Program-made: the position numbers and the translations under genes
In this document: piece after piece, positions 23,518 through 34,077 of the stretch
Layout of the letters: every line of letters starts with the position of its first letter
How positions within the stretch are numbered: position 1 is the stretch's first letter
Source: Chiua virens
Lineage: Eukaryota > Basidiomycota > Agaricomycetes > Boletales > Boletaceae
DNA: 64,000 nt
Assembly (NCBI GenBank): GCA_019787685.1
Contig: JAHNUO010000001.1
Coordinates: 868,001-932,000 of the forward strand
Direction of reading: 5' to 3'
Notes under the pieces: generated by a model
The model's database searches: none
The model's input: only the letters and a program-made list of their open reading frames with translations
Told to the model about the DNA's origin: nothing

Positions 23518-24174
23518 CCCACAGCCTGTTGTTTGCCACAAGCATGGTTTCTGGCATGTTCTGCTTGCTCTTACTAGTGCCAGTGGTTTTTCCCAAGTGG
23601 AAAGTTACTGAAAATTGTCACTGTGTATGCCCACAATGTTACCTGAGACTCTACTAGTAAGTTCTGCCAATGATGCCAGTGGCAAAACTTCTAGTGCAGG
23701 ATAAGCCATGAGACAGGTGAAGAGAAGTCTAACAGATATACAGGAAATGTTGACAAACCAGAGTGGTAATGTTGCAAATCTATGGGCAGAGTCATCTGCA
23801 TCAGGAAAAATCAAGGTATCTACATAGAGCCATGTAGCCTATATAGCCACAATAGCTGTGGTTGGCTTCCCCTCATACATAGAACTATGTAATATGGCCA
23901 GTTGCTATATAGTATAATGTAGCCTATATAACAACTTGTTACATAATGTCACCATTGTCACATTGCCAACAATGTGGTCACATGTAGAATTCTACGGGCA
24001 CATAGATATGGTAGTAGTCATACTAGTAGATCACCTGATAGGTTCACCATAGCATGACATGATATCAACCTGAGGTGAACAAGCATTAGACAGAAAATAT
24101 AGATTTATATGGAGAGGGTATATTGGTACCACAAGCGACATGGTCACATAGTGATACCATGCAAGCTCAAATAT
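23518..24174. other. AT-rich spacer between solo LTR and DUF6532 gene end
   Basis: Contains AT-rich and TATA/CATGT-rich sequence and a TSD copy at its left edge. No gene recognised. Probably 3' flank of the DUF6532 gene or old transposon sequence. Confidence 0.4.
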
Positions 24175-24291
24175 CTAGTAAATATCCGTATCATCCTTGG
24201 AATCATCAGCTTCCTCATTCTCCACATCAAAGCCTTCTTCATTTGACTCCATGTCCAAATCACTAGTAGCTGGTGGCTCCTCCACTCCATC

Positions 24292-24723
24292 TGAAACAAC
24301 CTAGAACAAGGCTAGACTGTTAAAGTGTAGTGGATGAAGTGAGAGGGGATTCAGTCCAGCAGAGAGGCGAAAACTCCAAGAGAACTTTGTTAGAGCTCTC
24401 TGGCTGTCATTCATGGGGTTTATATACTACATGGATATCGGAGTTCTAATCTGAGTATGAACTACGTAGATAAGCATAATGTATCCTATTGGATGATAAG
24501 GTGTGAATTGATATGAGTCATAGATAAGAGCATAGCCTTGCACTGCCGATGATGAGTCAGTGATAAGGGAAATGAAAAGATAAGAGGCATGTGTTGATGG
24601 ATGCTGTGTTATTGTGGCAGCCAATCGGATATGATCCTTTGGACAGCCTTGACATGAGGCGTTTATATTTAGAATTGATTAAATGTTGGAGTTGAGAAGT
24701 GAGGAAAAGTTGGTATCGTAACA
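24292..24723 (-). repeat. 3' LTR of the chromovirus
   Basis: Element-strand termini TGTTACGATACC...GTTGTTTCA. It is 432 bp long. The end of the integrase reading frame runs into it and stops at 24669. Confidence 0.95.
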
Positions 24724-27700
24724 CTATCCCCCTTCTGTTGATCAGACTCCGAATGATCTATTTCATAGTTTAGACGATGGAGACTATCCTCATCTTCGTG
24801 TGAAGTTTTATCGTCATAGGTTCGGAACATAGAGTTGAATTCGGTTTGTGTGACTTTTAGTTTTCTTGGGGCATCCGGATGTGCTTCATGGAAGTCGGAT
24901 ATAAGATCTGGTGCATTCTTTAGATTCTTTAGGGGTTCCCAAGTTCTTTCATCATCATCATAACCCTTCCAGTGTATGAGATATTCTAAGCGGCGTCCCT
25001 TCATTCGGGAATCAACGATGTATTCCGCTTCGAATTCTTCTTCTCGGTCTTCTCCGATTACTATAGGCCGTGGTTTGTAGACCGGCTGATCGGGTAGATG
25101 TTCCTTATAAGGTTTGACCTGAGAAATGTTTACGACTGGGTGTATTCTCATAGTTCGTGGGAGTCGAAGCTTTACAGCATTCAGTCCATGCATAGAGATT
25201 ATGTTATAGGGGCCAATCCATTTATCCGTGAATTTTGGATGTTGTTTTATTTTTAGGTTTGCTGTAGTGAGCCAGACCTTATCGCCAACCGAATAGGAGG
25301 GAGGTTGTGATCTTGATTTATCTGCAATGTTTTTCATATTTTTCGCGGCTTTATCTATATTAGATTTGGTTTGTTCTAGAACTTCGGAGAAATCCGTGAT
25401 AAAGTTCTGAGCAGCCGGGTTTTTCATGGATTGTGGCATAATTCCCATTCTGGGGACGTAGGAACGTGTGATTTCGAATGGTGAGAATTTAGTGGCAGTG
25501 TGTTTCTTGCTGTTATAGGAGAATTGTGCGAGAGGGAGCCAATCGGCCCATGTGTTATCTTTCTCAGCACAGAACATGCAGAGGTATTGCTGCACTTCTC
25601 GGTTCATTCGTTCCGATTGTCCATCCGTTTGTGGGTGATGTGCGGTGCTTAATTTGGGTGTTATTTTTAACCCTGAGCATATATCTTTCATGAGTTGGGA
25701 AGCGAATTGTGGTCCTCTATCTGATATGATATGGTTTTCGGGAGGCCATGATGTTTCCATATGTGTGAGAGATATAATTTAGCGAGATCCATAGATGAAC
25801 ACGTTTCGTGGCATGGGATAAATTCTACTTCTTTAGAGAAGCGATCCACGACTGTGAGAATGGAATCATAGGAGTGTGAAAGTGGGAGATCTGTGATGAA
25901 ATCTGCTGAGATATCTTCCCATGGTAATGACGGGGTTTCTAAGGGTTGCAGGAGTCCTGCTGTTTTCTGATTAGAACCCTTGAAACGAGCGCATCTTTCA
26001 CAATGTGAGACATAATTTTTGACTTCTTCGTTCATTCGAGGCCAAATATAGGTTTGAGATAGAAGTTCTAAAGTTTTGTCATAGCTGGGGTGTCCTGCTT
26101 CTGGTGTGTCATGAAACATGGTAATAGATTTGGTGCGTAAAGCATCTGGAATGAAGATCTTATCCCCCTTTCTAAGGAAGGCATCCTCGACTTTATATCC
26201 AATAGAAAGTAGGTGTTTCATGGCATTAGGTGATAGTTTCATAGTTTCATGTTGTACGTCAGATAAGAATTTATCGCCATTGTATAGGAGAGTGACGGCT
26301 GATCTGATCTTAGATGGATCCATGAGAAGGATTCCTTTGTTATCGTCTTCGATTCCGATCATGTGATCTTCTCTTCTACTTAAGGCATCTGCTTTTCCCA
26401 TAGTAACTCCAGCCTTGTGGTGCCAAGTGAAGTTAAAGCGTGAGAGATATTGCGCCCATCTCGCTTGTCTTCGGTTAAGATCTTGGCGTGTCATAAACCA
26501 CGTAAGGTTCTGGTGGTCATTCCATATTTCAAATTCATGTTTTGCACCTTCAAGATAGTGGTGCCATAGTTCTAGAGAGCGAATAACCGAGAGCATTTCT
26601 TTATCGGCTATTGGGTAATTCCGTTCTTCTGGGGTCATAGAGTGGCTATTGTAAGCGACAGGGTGCCAAAGTCCTTCTTTTTCTAAAGATAGAACTGCTC
26701 CCGTAGCGAAATCCGACGAATCGCATTCTAAGCGATATTTGGCATTCTGGTCCAGATAAGCTAGGATAGGGGCTGTCATAAAAGCCTTTTTAAGCATAGT
26801 GAATGCTTCGTCACAAGCGAAGGTCCATTCGAATTTTTGATCCTTTTTAGTAAGGTCATGTAAAGGTCATGCTATTGTTCCATAATCTTTAATGAATCTG
26901 CGATAGAAGTTGGCAAGTCTGAGGAAACTTCTGATGTGTTTGACTGAGGTGGGAGTAGGCCATTCAGCGACTGCTTTGGTTTTCTCATTATCCATTTTAA
27001 TTCCATCAGTTCCCACGATCATTCCGAGGAAATCCACTTCTTTTACGCGGAAGAAGCATTTTTCTGGTTTTACATAGAGATCGTTCTCTTCGAGGCGTTT
27101 AAGCACTTCGAGTACGATTTTGTCATGAGTTTCATAATCATCAGTATTTGTAAAGATCATGAGGTCATCGATGTAAACGACAACGACGCCATTCATATCG
27201 GCAAAGATTTCGTTCATCATGGTTTGAAATGTTGCTGGTGAGTTGCATAATCCAAAGTACATGACGATGGGTTCGAAAGAACCTTGGTGGCAGACAAAAG
27301 CTGCTTTCCATTCATTGCCTTCTTTGATGCGTACATTATTGTATCCCCATCGGAGATCCATTTTCGTAAAAAGCTTAGCGTCTTTTAATTTATCCACAAG
27401 CTGCGAAATGAGCGGCAAGGGGTAGTTATTCTTAGTTGTATGTTCGTTTAGATATCGGTAATCCTGGACCATACGCTTCTTTCCATCTTTCTTAGGGACA
27501 AAGAAGACCGGGGATGTCTGTTCGGACTTAGAGGGTCTGATGTAACCTTTCTTTAATTGGTCATCAATGAATGCGGAAACCTCCTCTTGTTCTGTGACAG
27601 AGAGGGGTATTAAGCGACCCTTCTTTGGGATGAAAGACTCCTTTAGGTCAATGTGGTGATCCCATGGTTTGCGTAATGGTATTCTTTCAGATTCCGTTTT

Positions 27701-28500
27701 TCCAAATACTTTAGCATATTTCATATACTCTCGTGGGACCATCTCTTCAAGAGTGCATTCCTTAGGAGGAGGAGGTGGAGTTTCCATGTTTGCGGTAAAA
27801 ATTCGAGATTCCGCAATAGAGTTTGCATATTTAAGTTCTTCTGCGATAATGGAATCCAAGAAATCGTCTTCTTCTTGAGAATGACATGATTCAGGACATC
27901 TCCGCATTACAACTGATCCTGTGGACCAATCTATATGGGGATTGTGGTGCTTTAACCATGTATATCCGAGGATAAGGTCGTTCTTTCCAAGGTTGGTAAT
28001 TTCGGCATCCACTATTTCCCTGTGTCCTTTGTAATCAATCAGGATTTGTGTGGCGTGAGTAATAGAACCCGCTTGATTCTTGGTCCCATCGACATTAAAG
28101 ACTTGTATGGCATGAGGTAGCGCGTGTGTGGGAAGTTTATGTTTAGCGACGTAATCCTCGTGTATGAAGATCACATTAGCTCCACTATCAAGAAGCGCTT
28201 TTGCTCCAACGTAACCAATTTGGTTTACTGGGGATACCAAAATTGGTAAAATAATTTCTTTTTCTACCGATGTAGATCTAATGAAAGACCCATCGGGTAT
28301 TTGTTTTGGGACAGAATTAAGTACGGAACTATCGTGTCCACTGTGCTCCGCAGAGACGCTGTCAACGCTTTCGTTTTCTGTTGTTTTTGGTGATTTAGGT
28401 AGTTTATCCTCTTGCCAGGGAGGTGGTTCTGAGTAAGTGAAATCGAACTTTAAAGAAACAGTGTTTTCATAGAATTTAGGAAGGGTTGTGCGAATGTGAG
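24669..28500 (-). pseudogene. pol: Chromovirus pol (protease, RT, RNase H, integrase, chromodomain), broken
   Basis: The frame is open from about 28500 just after the gag stop. Protease has the active-site LLDSGANVIFIH. Reverse transcriptase carries VVVYIDDLMIFT. RNase H contains YRLECDSSDFATGAVLS. Integrase has an HHCC-type segment (CERCARFKG), the catalytic-core start ISADFITDLP and SDRGPQF. The C-terminal chromodomain reads YLIHWKGYDDDERTWEPLKN. Two lesions are visible. A TGA at 26867-26869, between the RT and RNase H parts, stands where an Arg codon is expected. A frame change within a short AT-repeat at 25721-25734 lies inside the integrase core. The rest is open in one frame. Downstream it reads into the 3' LTR. 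Confidence 0.9.
24724..24736 (-). other. Polypurine tract of the chromovirus
   Basis: Element strand AGAAGGGGGATAG immediately before the 3' LTR, in the position and composition expected for priming of plus-strand DNA. Confidence 0.8.
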
Positions 28501-28512
28501 ATCCCAGTTTAC

Positions 28513-29412
28513 TCAGTTCGCCTTGCCTTTTCCCTTCTTTTCGGTTTCGTACTTGTCGTAATAATATGCCTGTACTTCTTCAGGAGTCATTCCTCGGATG
28601 GCCGCGAATGGGTCCTTATCTGGGACTGAAGAAGTTGAAGCTTTAGGGGCTTCTTTTTGAGATGTGGATCTCGCTTTTCGAGTTTTGCCACATGAGGCTT
28701 TATGGTTTCCGGCGTAGAATTTGCATTCCGGGCACTGCACTTTGGGTTTAGGGCATTCCCTTGGGATATGTCCCTTTTCTCCGCAGTTGAAGCATTTGTT
28801 ATTTGGGTTGACCTTCTTTTGGCCAAAAGCCCTGACTTCTTTGCCGGTGAACCAGCCATCTTTGTCTTGTTCATATGTGACGGCCCCTATGTCCATTGCA
28901 TTAGGGTCCTTCTGTTTCCAGTTCCTTTCTCCTCGGACATAGTTGATTGACTCGAAGGAGTTTCCTGCCGTGCGAATTGCGGCTAGGTATTTGATAACTG
29001 CTTGGTTGCGGTCATCAATGTAGGACGGGTGTTTCGGGTTCATATAGATTGGATCATTCAGATCTTGCCGTTGTCCGTCTTTGAAGATTTGGAAGATGAT
29101 GCTTCTGGCGGTGTTCGTTTCCAGAAGCCTTATGGCATGTGTGGGGTCGATCTGGGCTTGTTGCCACAGATTTTCCCATCGGACTATGAAATCTTCGACC
29201 CTCATGTTACCCTGTTTCAGGTTTTCCAATTGGGTATGAGCCCAGTCCACTTTATTGTTTTGTCGGAACATTCCTTCTATGTCCACGACCAGTTGTGCCC
29301 ATGTGAGTTTAGAACCTTGAGCTAATCTTGTCTCGGCGAATTGCGAGCTTTTTGCTCCTTTGAGACGTGAGAGTACGGCGAGTACCGCATGGTGTGTTCT
29401 TGGACCAGCCAA
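28513..29412 (-). CDS. gag: Chromovirus Gag with CCHC zinc knuckle
   Basis: About 300 residues, capsid-like in the first half (FRQNNKVDWAHTQLENLKQ, RVEDFIVRWENLWQQAQID). It is followed by a basic region and one zinc knuckle, CFNCGEKGHIPRECPKP, and a second Cys/His group (CPECKFYAGNHKASC). The Lys-rich C-terminus stops at 28513. Gag packages the element RNA into virus-like particles. The true start may be upstream: the frame is open to about 29560, and a different frame offers an ATG near 29494. Pol follows in another frame. Confidence 0.85.
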   Translation of the reverse strand: MAGPRTHHAVLAVLSRLKGAKSSQFAETRLAQGSKLTWAQLVVDIEGMFRQNNKVDWAHTQLENLKQGNMRVEDFIVRWENLWQQAQIDPTHAIRLLETNTARSIIFQIFKDGQRQDLNDPIYMNPKHPSYIDDRNQAVIKYLAAIRTAGNSFESINYVRGERNWKQKDPNAMDIGAVTYEQDKDGWFTGKEVRAFGQKKVNPNNKCFNCGEKGHIPRECPKPKVQCPECKFYAGNHKASCGKTRKARSTSQKEAPKASTSSVPDKDPFAAIRGMTPEEVQAYYYDKYETEKKGKGKAN

Positions 29413-29758
29413 GCCGAAGCCGTGAGACGATCTCCATCGCTCAATGATTGATTGTTGAGATCCTTGAGAGCGGTGGCGTAGGTGTATCCAGACATATTTA
29501 CCAGGCGTCAGTTGCAGGTTCAGGTGCTCCCCAGGCGTTAGCGGTGGCGGTTCCGTATTCTTCGTAGGGTGAGAAAAGACCGAAAGTTACTGCGAAAGGG
29601 TAGTCTCGTCATTTGATAGAGACATAAATTGGGCATTGTGATTCTTGTACCTTGTTTGTAAGGTAGAATGTGATATAGCCGAAATAAAAGGTTGTGATTG
29701 TGCAGGAGATAATAAATGCTACTGCAACAAGTTCCCAAGATATAAAGTGATTTGCTAT

Positions 29759-30346
29759 TTATAGGTAGTGGGAAGGAATCCTAAGAGTATTTCTAGGACG
29801 TAATGAGGGGTATTCGTGATTACCGTATTGTGAGTACGGGCGGATACGAGAGGGGACTAGGTTAGCTTTATAGCGCCTAAGTATTCTTTTTCTTTCTAAC
29901 TCTGTACGAGCGTTTCTCCTTTCAATCTCTCTGGGTGGGAGCCAGTCGTTTGGGTCTCCGAAACTTTCCTCAGAGGGCTCTCTTAATGGAGCAGGAGGGA
30001 ATGGGGACGGTTCTCTTTCAGGGATAGGAGTGGGAAAGTATTCGTGCTTTGGTTCCTCAGTTGGATACCGTAATTCCGGGCTGTCGGACCGGGTCGACTC
30101 TCTGGCGGTTGAGTAGTCTGGGAGCGATGAATCGTCTCCTAAGAAATGCCCTAATAAGGCGTGGAAAATCTCCGTATCTGTCCTGTCCTCGGGATCTAGG
30201 TCCTCTAAGGCAACTACCTCGGCGAGATAGGTGGCGTCAAGTACATAAGGTTCTTCCTTGATGTCAGGGAAGGCTTCGTTGGCGGCGGCGACAATGGAGA
30301 GAGGGAGGGATGTCACTATGTTTTGTGATCTCAGTAAAGAGGACAA
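29759..30346 (-). CDS. Leader ORF of the chromovirus (unknown, acidic/Pro-rich)
   Basis: A 195-codon frame between the primer site and gag. It is acidic and Pro/Glu-rich in the middle (EPSPFPPAPLREPSEESFG) and Arg-rich at the end. No known domain. Its position suggests an accessory or N-terminal Gag module; the frame does not join gag directly. Confidence 0.55.
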   Translation of the reverse strand: MSSLLRSQNIVTSLPLSIVAAANEAFPDIKEEPYVLDATYLAEVVALEDLDPEDRTDTEIFHALLGHFLGDDSSLPDYSTARESTRSDSPELRYPTEEPKHEYFPTPIPEREPSPFPPAPLREPSEESFGDPNDWLPPREIERRNARTELERKRILRRYKANLVPSRIRPYSQYGNHEYPSLRPRNTLRIPSHYL

Positions 30347-30533
30347 TGAGCGACGAGTGCACTATCGACTTCCGCACTATGTGGACCTTTGGTCTTGAGC
30401 GGCTTCTGAAGAGGATATAATCTTCCGTTCAAAGGGTTGCGACTTACTCTGTGCGCTTGTTCCTCTTGTTTAGTGGTAAGACGGCTATGACGAGGTCGAG
30501 GGACTTGACAGTAGTATCGACGGCGAAGAAAGC

Positions 30534-30544
30534 AACAAAGTTCT
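30534..30544 (-). other. Putative self-priming primer-binding site
   Basis: Element strand AGAACTTTGTT, two bases after the 5' LTR. It is the exact reverse complement of 11 bases inside the LTR (30636-30646). It does not resemble the usual tRNA-Met primer site. This is the arrangement used by Tf1-like elements that prime from their own transcript. Confidence 0.7.
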
Positions 30545-30546
30545 AA

Positions 30547-30978
30547 TGAAACAACCTAGAACAAGGCTAGACTGTTAAAGTGTAGTGGATGAAGTGAGAG
30601 GGGATTCAGTCCAGCAGAGAGGTGAAAACTCCAAGAGAACTTTGTTAGAGCTCTCTGGCTGTCATTCATGGGGTTTATATACTACATGGATATCGGAGTT
30701 CTAATCTGAGTATGAACTACGTAGATAAGCATAATGTATCCTATTGGATGATAAGGTGTGAATTGATATGAGTCATAGATAAGAGCATAGCCTTGCACTG
30801 CCGATGATGAGTCAGTGATAAGGGAAATGAAAAGATAAGAGGCATGTGTTGATGGATGCTGTGTTATTGTGGCAGCCAATCGGATATGATCCTTTGGACA
30901 GCCTTGACATGAGGCGTTTATATTTAGAATTGATTAAATGTTGGAGTTGAGAAGTGAGGAAAAGTTGGTATCGTAACA
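30547..30978 (-). repeat. 5' LTR of the chromovirus, with promoter
   Basis: 432 bp, same termini as the other LTR. Element-strand TATATAAA lies at 30681-30674, 28 bases upstream of 30646, the predicted RNA start. Confidence 0.95.
30674..30681 (-). promoter_or_regulatory. TATA box of the chromovirus LTR
   Basis: TATATAAA on the element strand, 28-35 bases before the 11-base segment complementary to the primer site. An identical copy lies in the 3' LTR. Confidence 0.6.
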
Positions 30979-33205
30979 CCATCCTCTTCATCCTCCTCAA
31001 CTTGGGTATCAGTCAGCTTGTCGTCAATCACATCCCTGATCTCCGAGTCCTCATTGTCACTCCAGTGAACCTTAGTACCTTCCGTCTGCTCATATTGGCA
31101 TATAGCATTCTGAAATGCCTGACTAGGGATGGCTCTCCTTTTCTCATCTGGCTGGCTACCAGTTAACATGACTCCAACCTTCTTACTGAAATGACAAATG
31201 TTCATAAGCAAATTTGCATATAAAAATGAGGACTTACCACCCGTTGTCAAAGATGTCTTGTAGGATCTTTGGTAGTAATCCTAGTGACGCAGTCTCCCAT
31301 GCAAATTCCTTAAGTGATGTCATATGTGCCCTGTAAACCTCTGAGTATTGACTTTCCTTGAATTGGAGAGAGTCATGTATGCTGGATGCCCACTCGTTGA
31401 TGGCACACTCAATCTAAAAGGGATTATAAGCATACTTCTTTTGTATTGTGTGTGACTTACTGTGGTGAGGACAAGGGCCATCCCAGCCATGGGAAAGGAT
31501 TTATAATACTTTGCCCATACTATACTGTCATCAGCCTTGTTTGCAAATAGCACATCATTGACAACTTTTTGGATGGCCTCATTTGCGTATATCCCAGTAT
31601 GTTCGTCAAGGGTTTTCCCATGTGTCTAGGAAAGCATGACTCTGAGACCCCACATAAATCAACTAAGCAACACTTACATTGAAAATGAAGGCTGAGTTCA
31701 TCTTTACTTCAAGATAGAGTTCCCAGTTTTTGTTGAGCACGCCAGGTTTGAAACCATAGACAGACTCCACAATAGCCCAAGCCTTGGTCTTGAATTGACT
31801 TCGCAGATGAGTGGTCTGAGTGGTGATCTAAAACACATCAGCATTGGACGAGGATGAAATTTAAACTTACCAATTCCAAGAGCTCTGTGTTACATTCCTT
31901 CTCTACATGGAGGTGGCGACAAGCTTGCTGCCAACTAACTCTTGCCCACCTGAGCTCCTTGTCCGGTGAAGGATAAGGAGTTTCCTTCATCAACAAGCCA
32001 CAGTAAATTCTGATGGCCATGAAGAAAATGGACTGGGTCCCTTTATTGTAGTCACCCGCCTTGGGCTTGACCTGTGCCTTGCCTGGTGCTGTGGTCTTGA
32101 GACTCAGTCTCATGACATCCTCGTTCTCAGGCTCGTCTTTAAGAACAAAGGAGTGGTACTGGCTGGCTTGCACACTTGCATTATTATCCAAATTGGCACC
32201 AAGCTGTGCATCCTTGAGACTCAGAGCCAATGGTTGATCCAATAGCTCATCATCATCATCTGAGTCATCAATCTGAGGGACTGGCATATGCATATTGTGG
32301 TGCGCACGCTTCTTTGGGAGCCCACTATCAGCCAATAGGCCATTCTTCTCATTGTATAGCATAGCCTCGCTTGTAGTTAATCTCAGCTAGGATGTCAAAA
32401 AAGGATTTAATAAATGGTACATACCTTGGGAATGGCGTGGGTTCTCGAACCCTCTTCTTGACTGATGGTGTCAAGGAACCGTGACCACTACTGTGGTCAC
32501 CCCTGATATTGTCAGTGGAGCTGATATCTCTGAGCCGGACCAAATTGGTATATTGTGTCGGTGTCATAACTCGAAGCCAAGGGGGAAGCATAGCCTAATT
32601 TCTTTTCAGTTCAAGATATGTTGATGTAGACTGCATGAATGTACCTTTGTGGGTGGGACTTTACTGGTGCGAGCAGACAGTGATATGGCAGGCAAAGCCA
32701 GGCGAGTTGTCTTGGTGGTTGCATGCATAGTGTCCACTGATCTTACAGAGAACTATGACTGAGAACTATTGTTAGTACAAGTATGAAGAACAATGTTCAT
32801 TAGTACACACAGCATTATCTGGTTTCAGGGATACTGGGCCAGGATTCAAGGTGGTGGGAGTGCATTGAGGCTGCAACGGCTTGGTTGCTGAAGCCTTAGC
32901 CACCTGCTCACGTTTTCATGCCAACTGCTCATGGCATTTGGCCTTGTCTTGAGCATGTTGCTCATCGACCTGTTTGGCTTGTCGGTCATCTGATATAGAC
33001 TACTGGTTACCCCCCAAAAAAGTTAATAGTCAAGGACACATACCTATCATGCTTGAACTTTTTCAGAGGGCCGACTGAAACCGTCCATGTCTAGATTCTG
33101 TCATAGCTGGTTGGGTCAAAGCAAGCTCATCAGATGCAGGTGACATATCTAAGGCGATAGTTGAATGTGGGCAAGGAATGAAAATGGGATGGCACACTGG
33201 GATGT

Positions 33206-33776
33206 TGTTAAGACCTGGGTCTACTCGAGGTATGAACTCCGGAACTCTGGAGTTATTCTTGCGGAGGGACTTGGCTTCACCGTGTGTGGTGTGCCCTTGT
33301 CACGAGTCTGTCCTTTATTTCGGAGAACTGGAGAACGGAGGTCGGAGGTGAGACTTAACACCGAAGTGAAGTCGAGCAGAGATAAGACCATTGAGGTCTT
33401 ATGGAGTTCAGAGGGAATAGAAGGTAAAACTAATATTCAGACTGAGGGTACAAAGTCGGAGTACTACAGTTTATATACTCGGAGTAGAATGGAGATTAGT
33501 AACGGGGTTGGTAAGAAACTGAGTAAGACGGAAATCGGGAAAGTATGTAACCGGAGTGGAGCCGGGTATGTACAGAGGCCGGAGCTGTGCTGTTAAGCAA
33601 GACACAGGTTATTACTAATGTAACACTAGTATGAAAAGAGAAAAGAGGAAATCGAGAAGGTTCTAAGTGAAGTCCGGAGATCAGGAGTTGTGTCCGGAGA
33701 GAGATTGTACCAGAGTTATGAAGGAGTAAACCTGGAGATCTCGGAGTTGGATTGATGAGATATATGGGATATAACA
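33206..33776. repeat. Probable solo LTR, family B (571 bp)
   Basis: Starts TGTTAAGACC and ends GGATATAACA, so the termini form a short TGTTA inverted repeat. Flanks are GATGT and CATGT, four of five bases alike. Internally rich in GGAG/CCGGA. It lies between the start of the DUF6532 gene and the Plavaka transposase. No second copy exists in the window, hence the moderate confidence. Confidence 0.5.
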
Positions 33777-34077
33777 CATGTTTTTATACCATGCGCATCT
33801 GAGAGTCAGTCAATTCCTGCTTACAAACAGATCAACAGTCAAGCGATGGAATGGAGCCTTATGAACAATGGTCGTGTTGGTACCCAGGCTCCATATCTGG
33901 TTATGTTGGATGTTTTCTACTAGTGTTGTAATTTCTCAGCAATCCATGCATCGACACCCAGCACCCCAACCATTTCCTCACCATAAATGTGGCCATTGCA
34001 ACCATGGTTTTCCAACATTGGGAGGAGTTTGACGGCATATTGCCCACTCACTGCATTGCTGTGCTGCCGCACTACAG

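Larger units (their letters stand above)
24292..30978 (-). mobile_element. Ty3-type chromovirus LTR retrotransposon (6,687 bp) with CCATC target duplication
   Basis: Two 432-bp LTRs (24292-24723 and 30547-30978) differ at a single position that I could see (a C/T in the GAGGC/TGAAA stretch). The flanks are perfect 5-bp duplications CCATC at 24287-24291 and 30979-30983. Read on the minus strand the order is LTR, primer site, small frame, Gag with a zinc knuckle, protease, reverse transcriptase, RNase H, integrase and a C-terminal chromodomain, LTR. The coding order and chromodomain place it in the chromoviruses. Pol has one stop and one frame shift, so this copy is not autonomous. Near-identical LTRs mean a recent insertion. 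Confidence 0.96.
24175..33146 (-). pseudogene. DUF6532-domain gene, split by a Ty3 element and carrying stops
   Basis: Leftward gene starting at 33146 (MSPASDELALTQPAM) with many introns. The 32.5-31.3 kb exons contain the DUF6532-type blocks: SIFFMAIRIYCGLL, QFKTKAWAIVESVYGF, EAIQKVVNDVLFANKADDS, YYKSFPMAGMALVLTT, IECAINEWASS and YRAHMTSLKEFAWETASLG. The acidic C-terminal tail is cut after EEDEEDG by the retrotransposon at 24292-30978. On the far side it resumes as VEEPPATSDLDMESNEEGFD and stops at 24175. Two in-frame TGA codons (33063-33065 and 32916-32918) sit where Arg would be expected. DUF6532 is an uncharacterised family expanded in Agaricomycetes. Function unknown; it lies divergent to the Plavaka transposase. 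Confidence 0.75.

Noticed and set aside
24427..30879. Two identical 65-codon frames at 24427-24624 and 30682-30879
   Set aside because: Both lie inside the two LTRs of the chromovirus, so identity reflects the LTR copy, not a duplicated gene.
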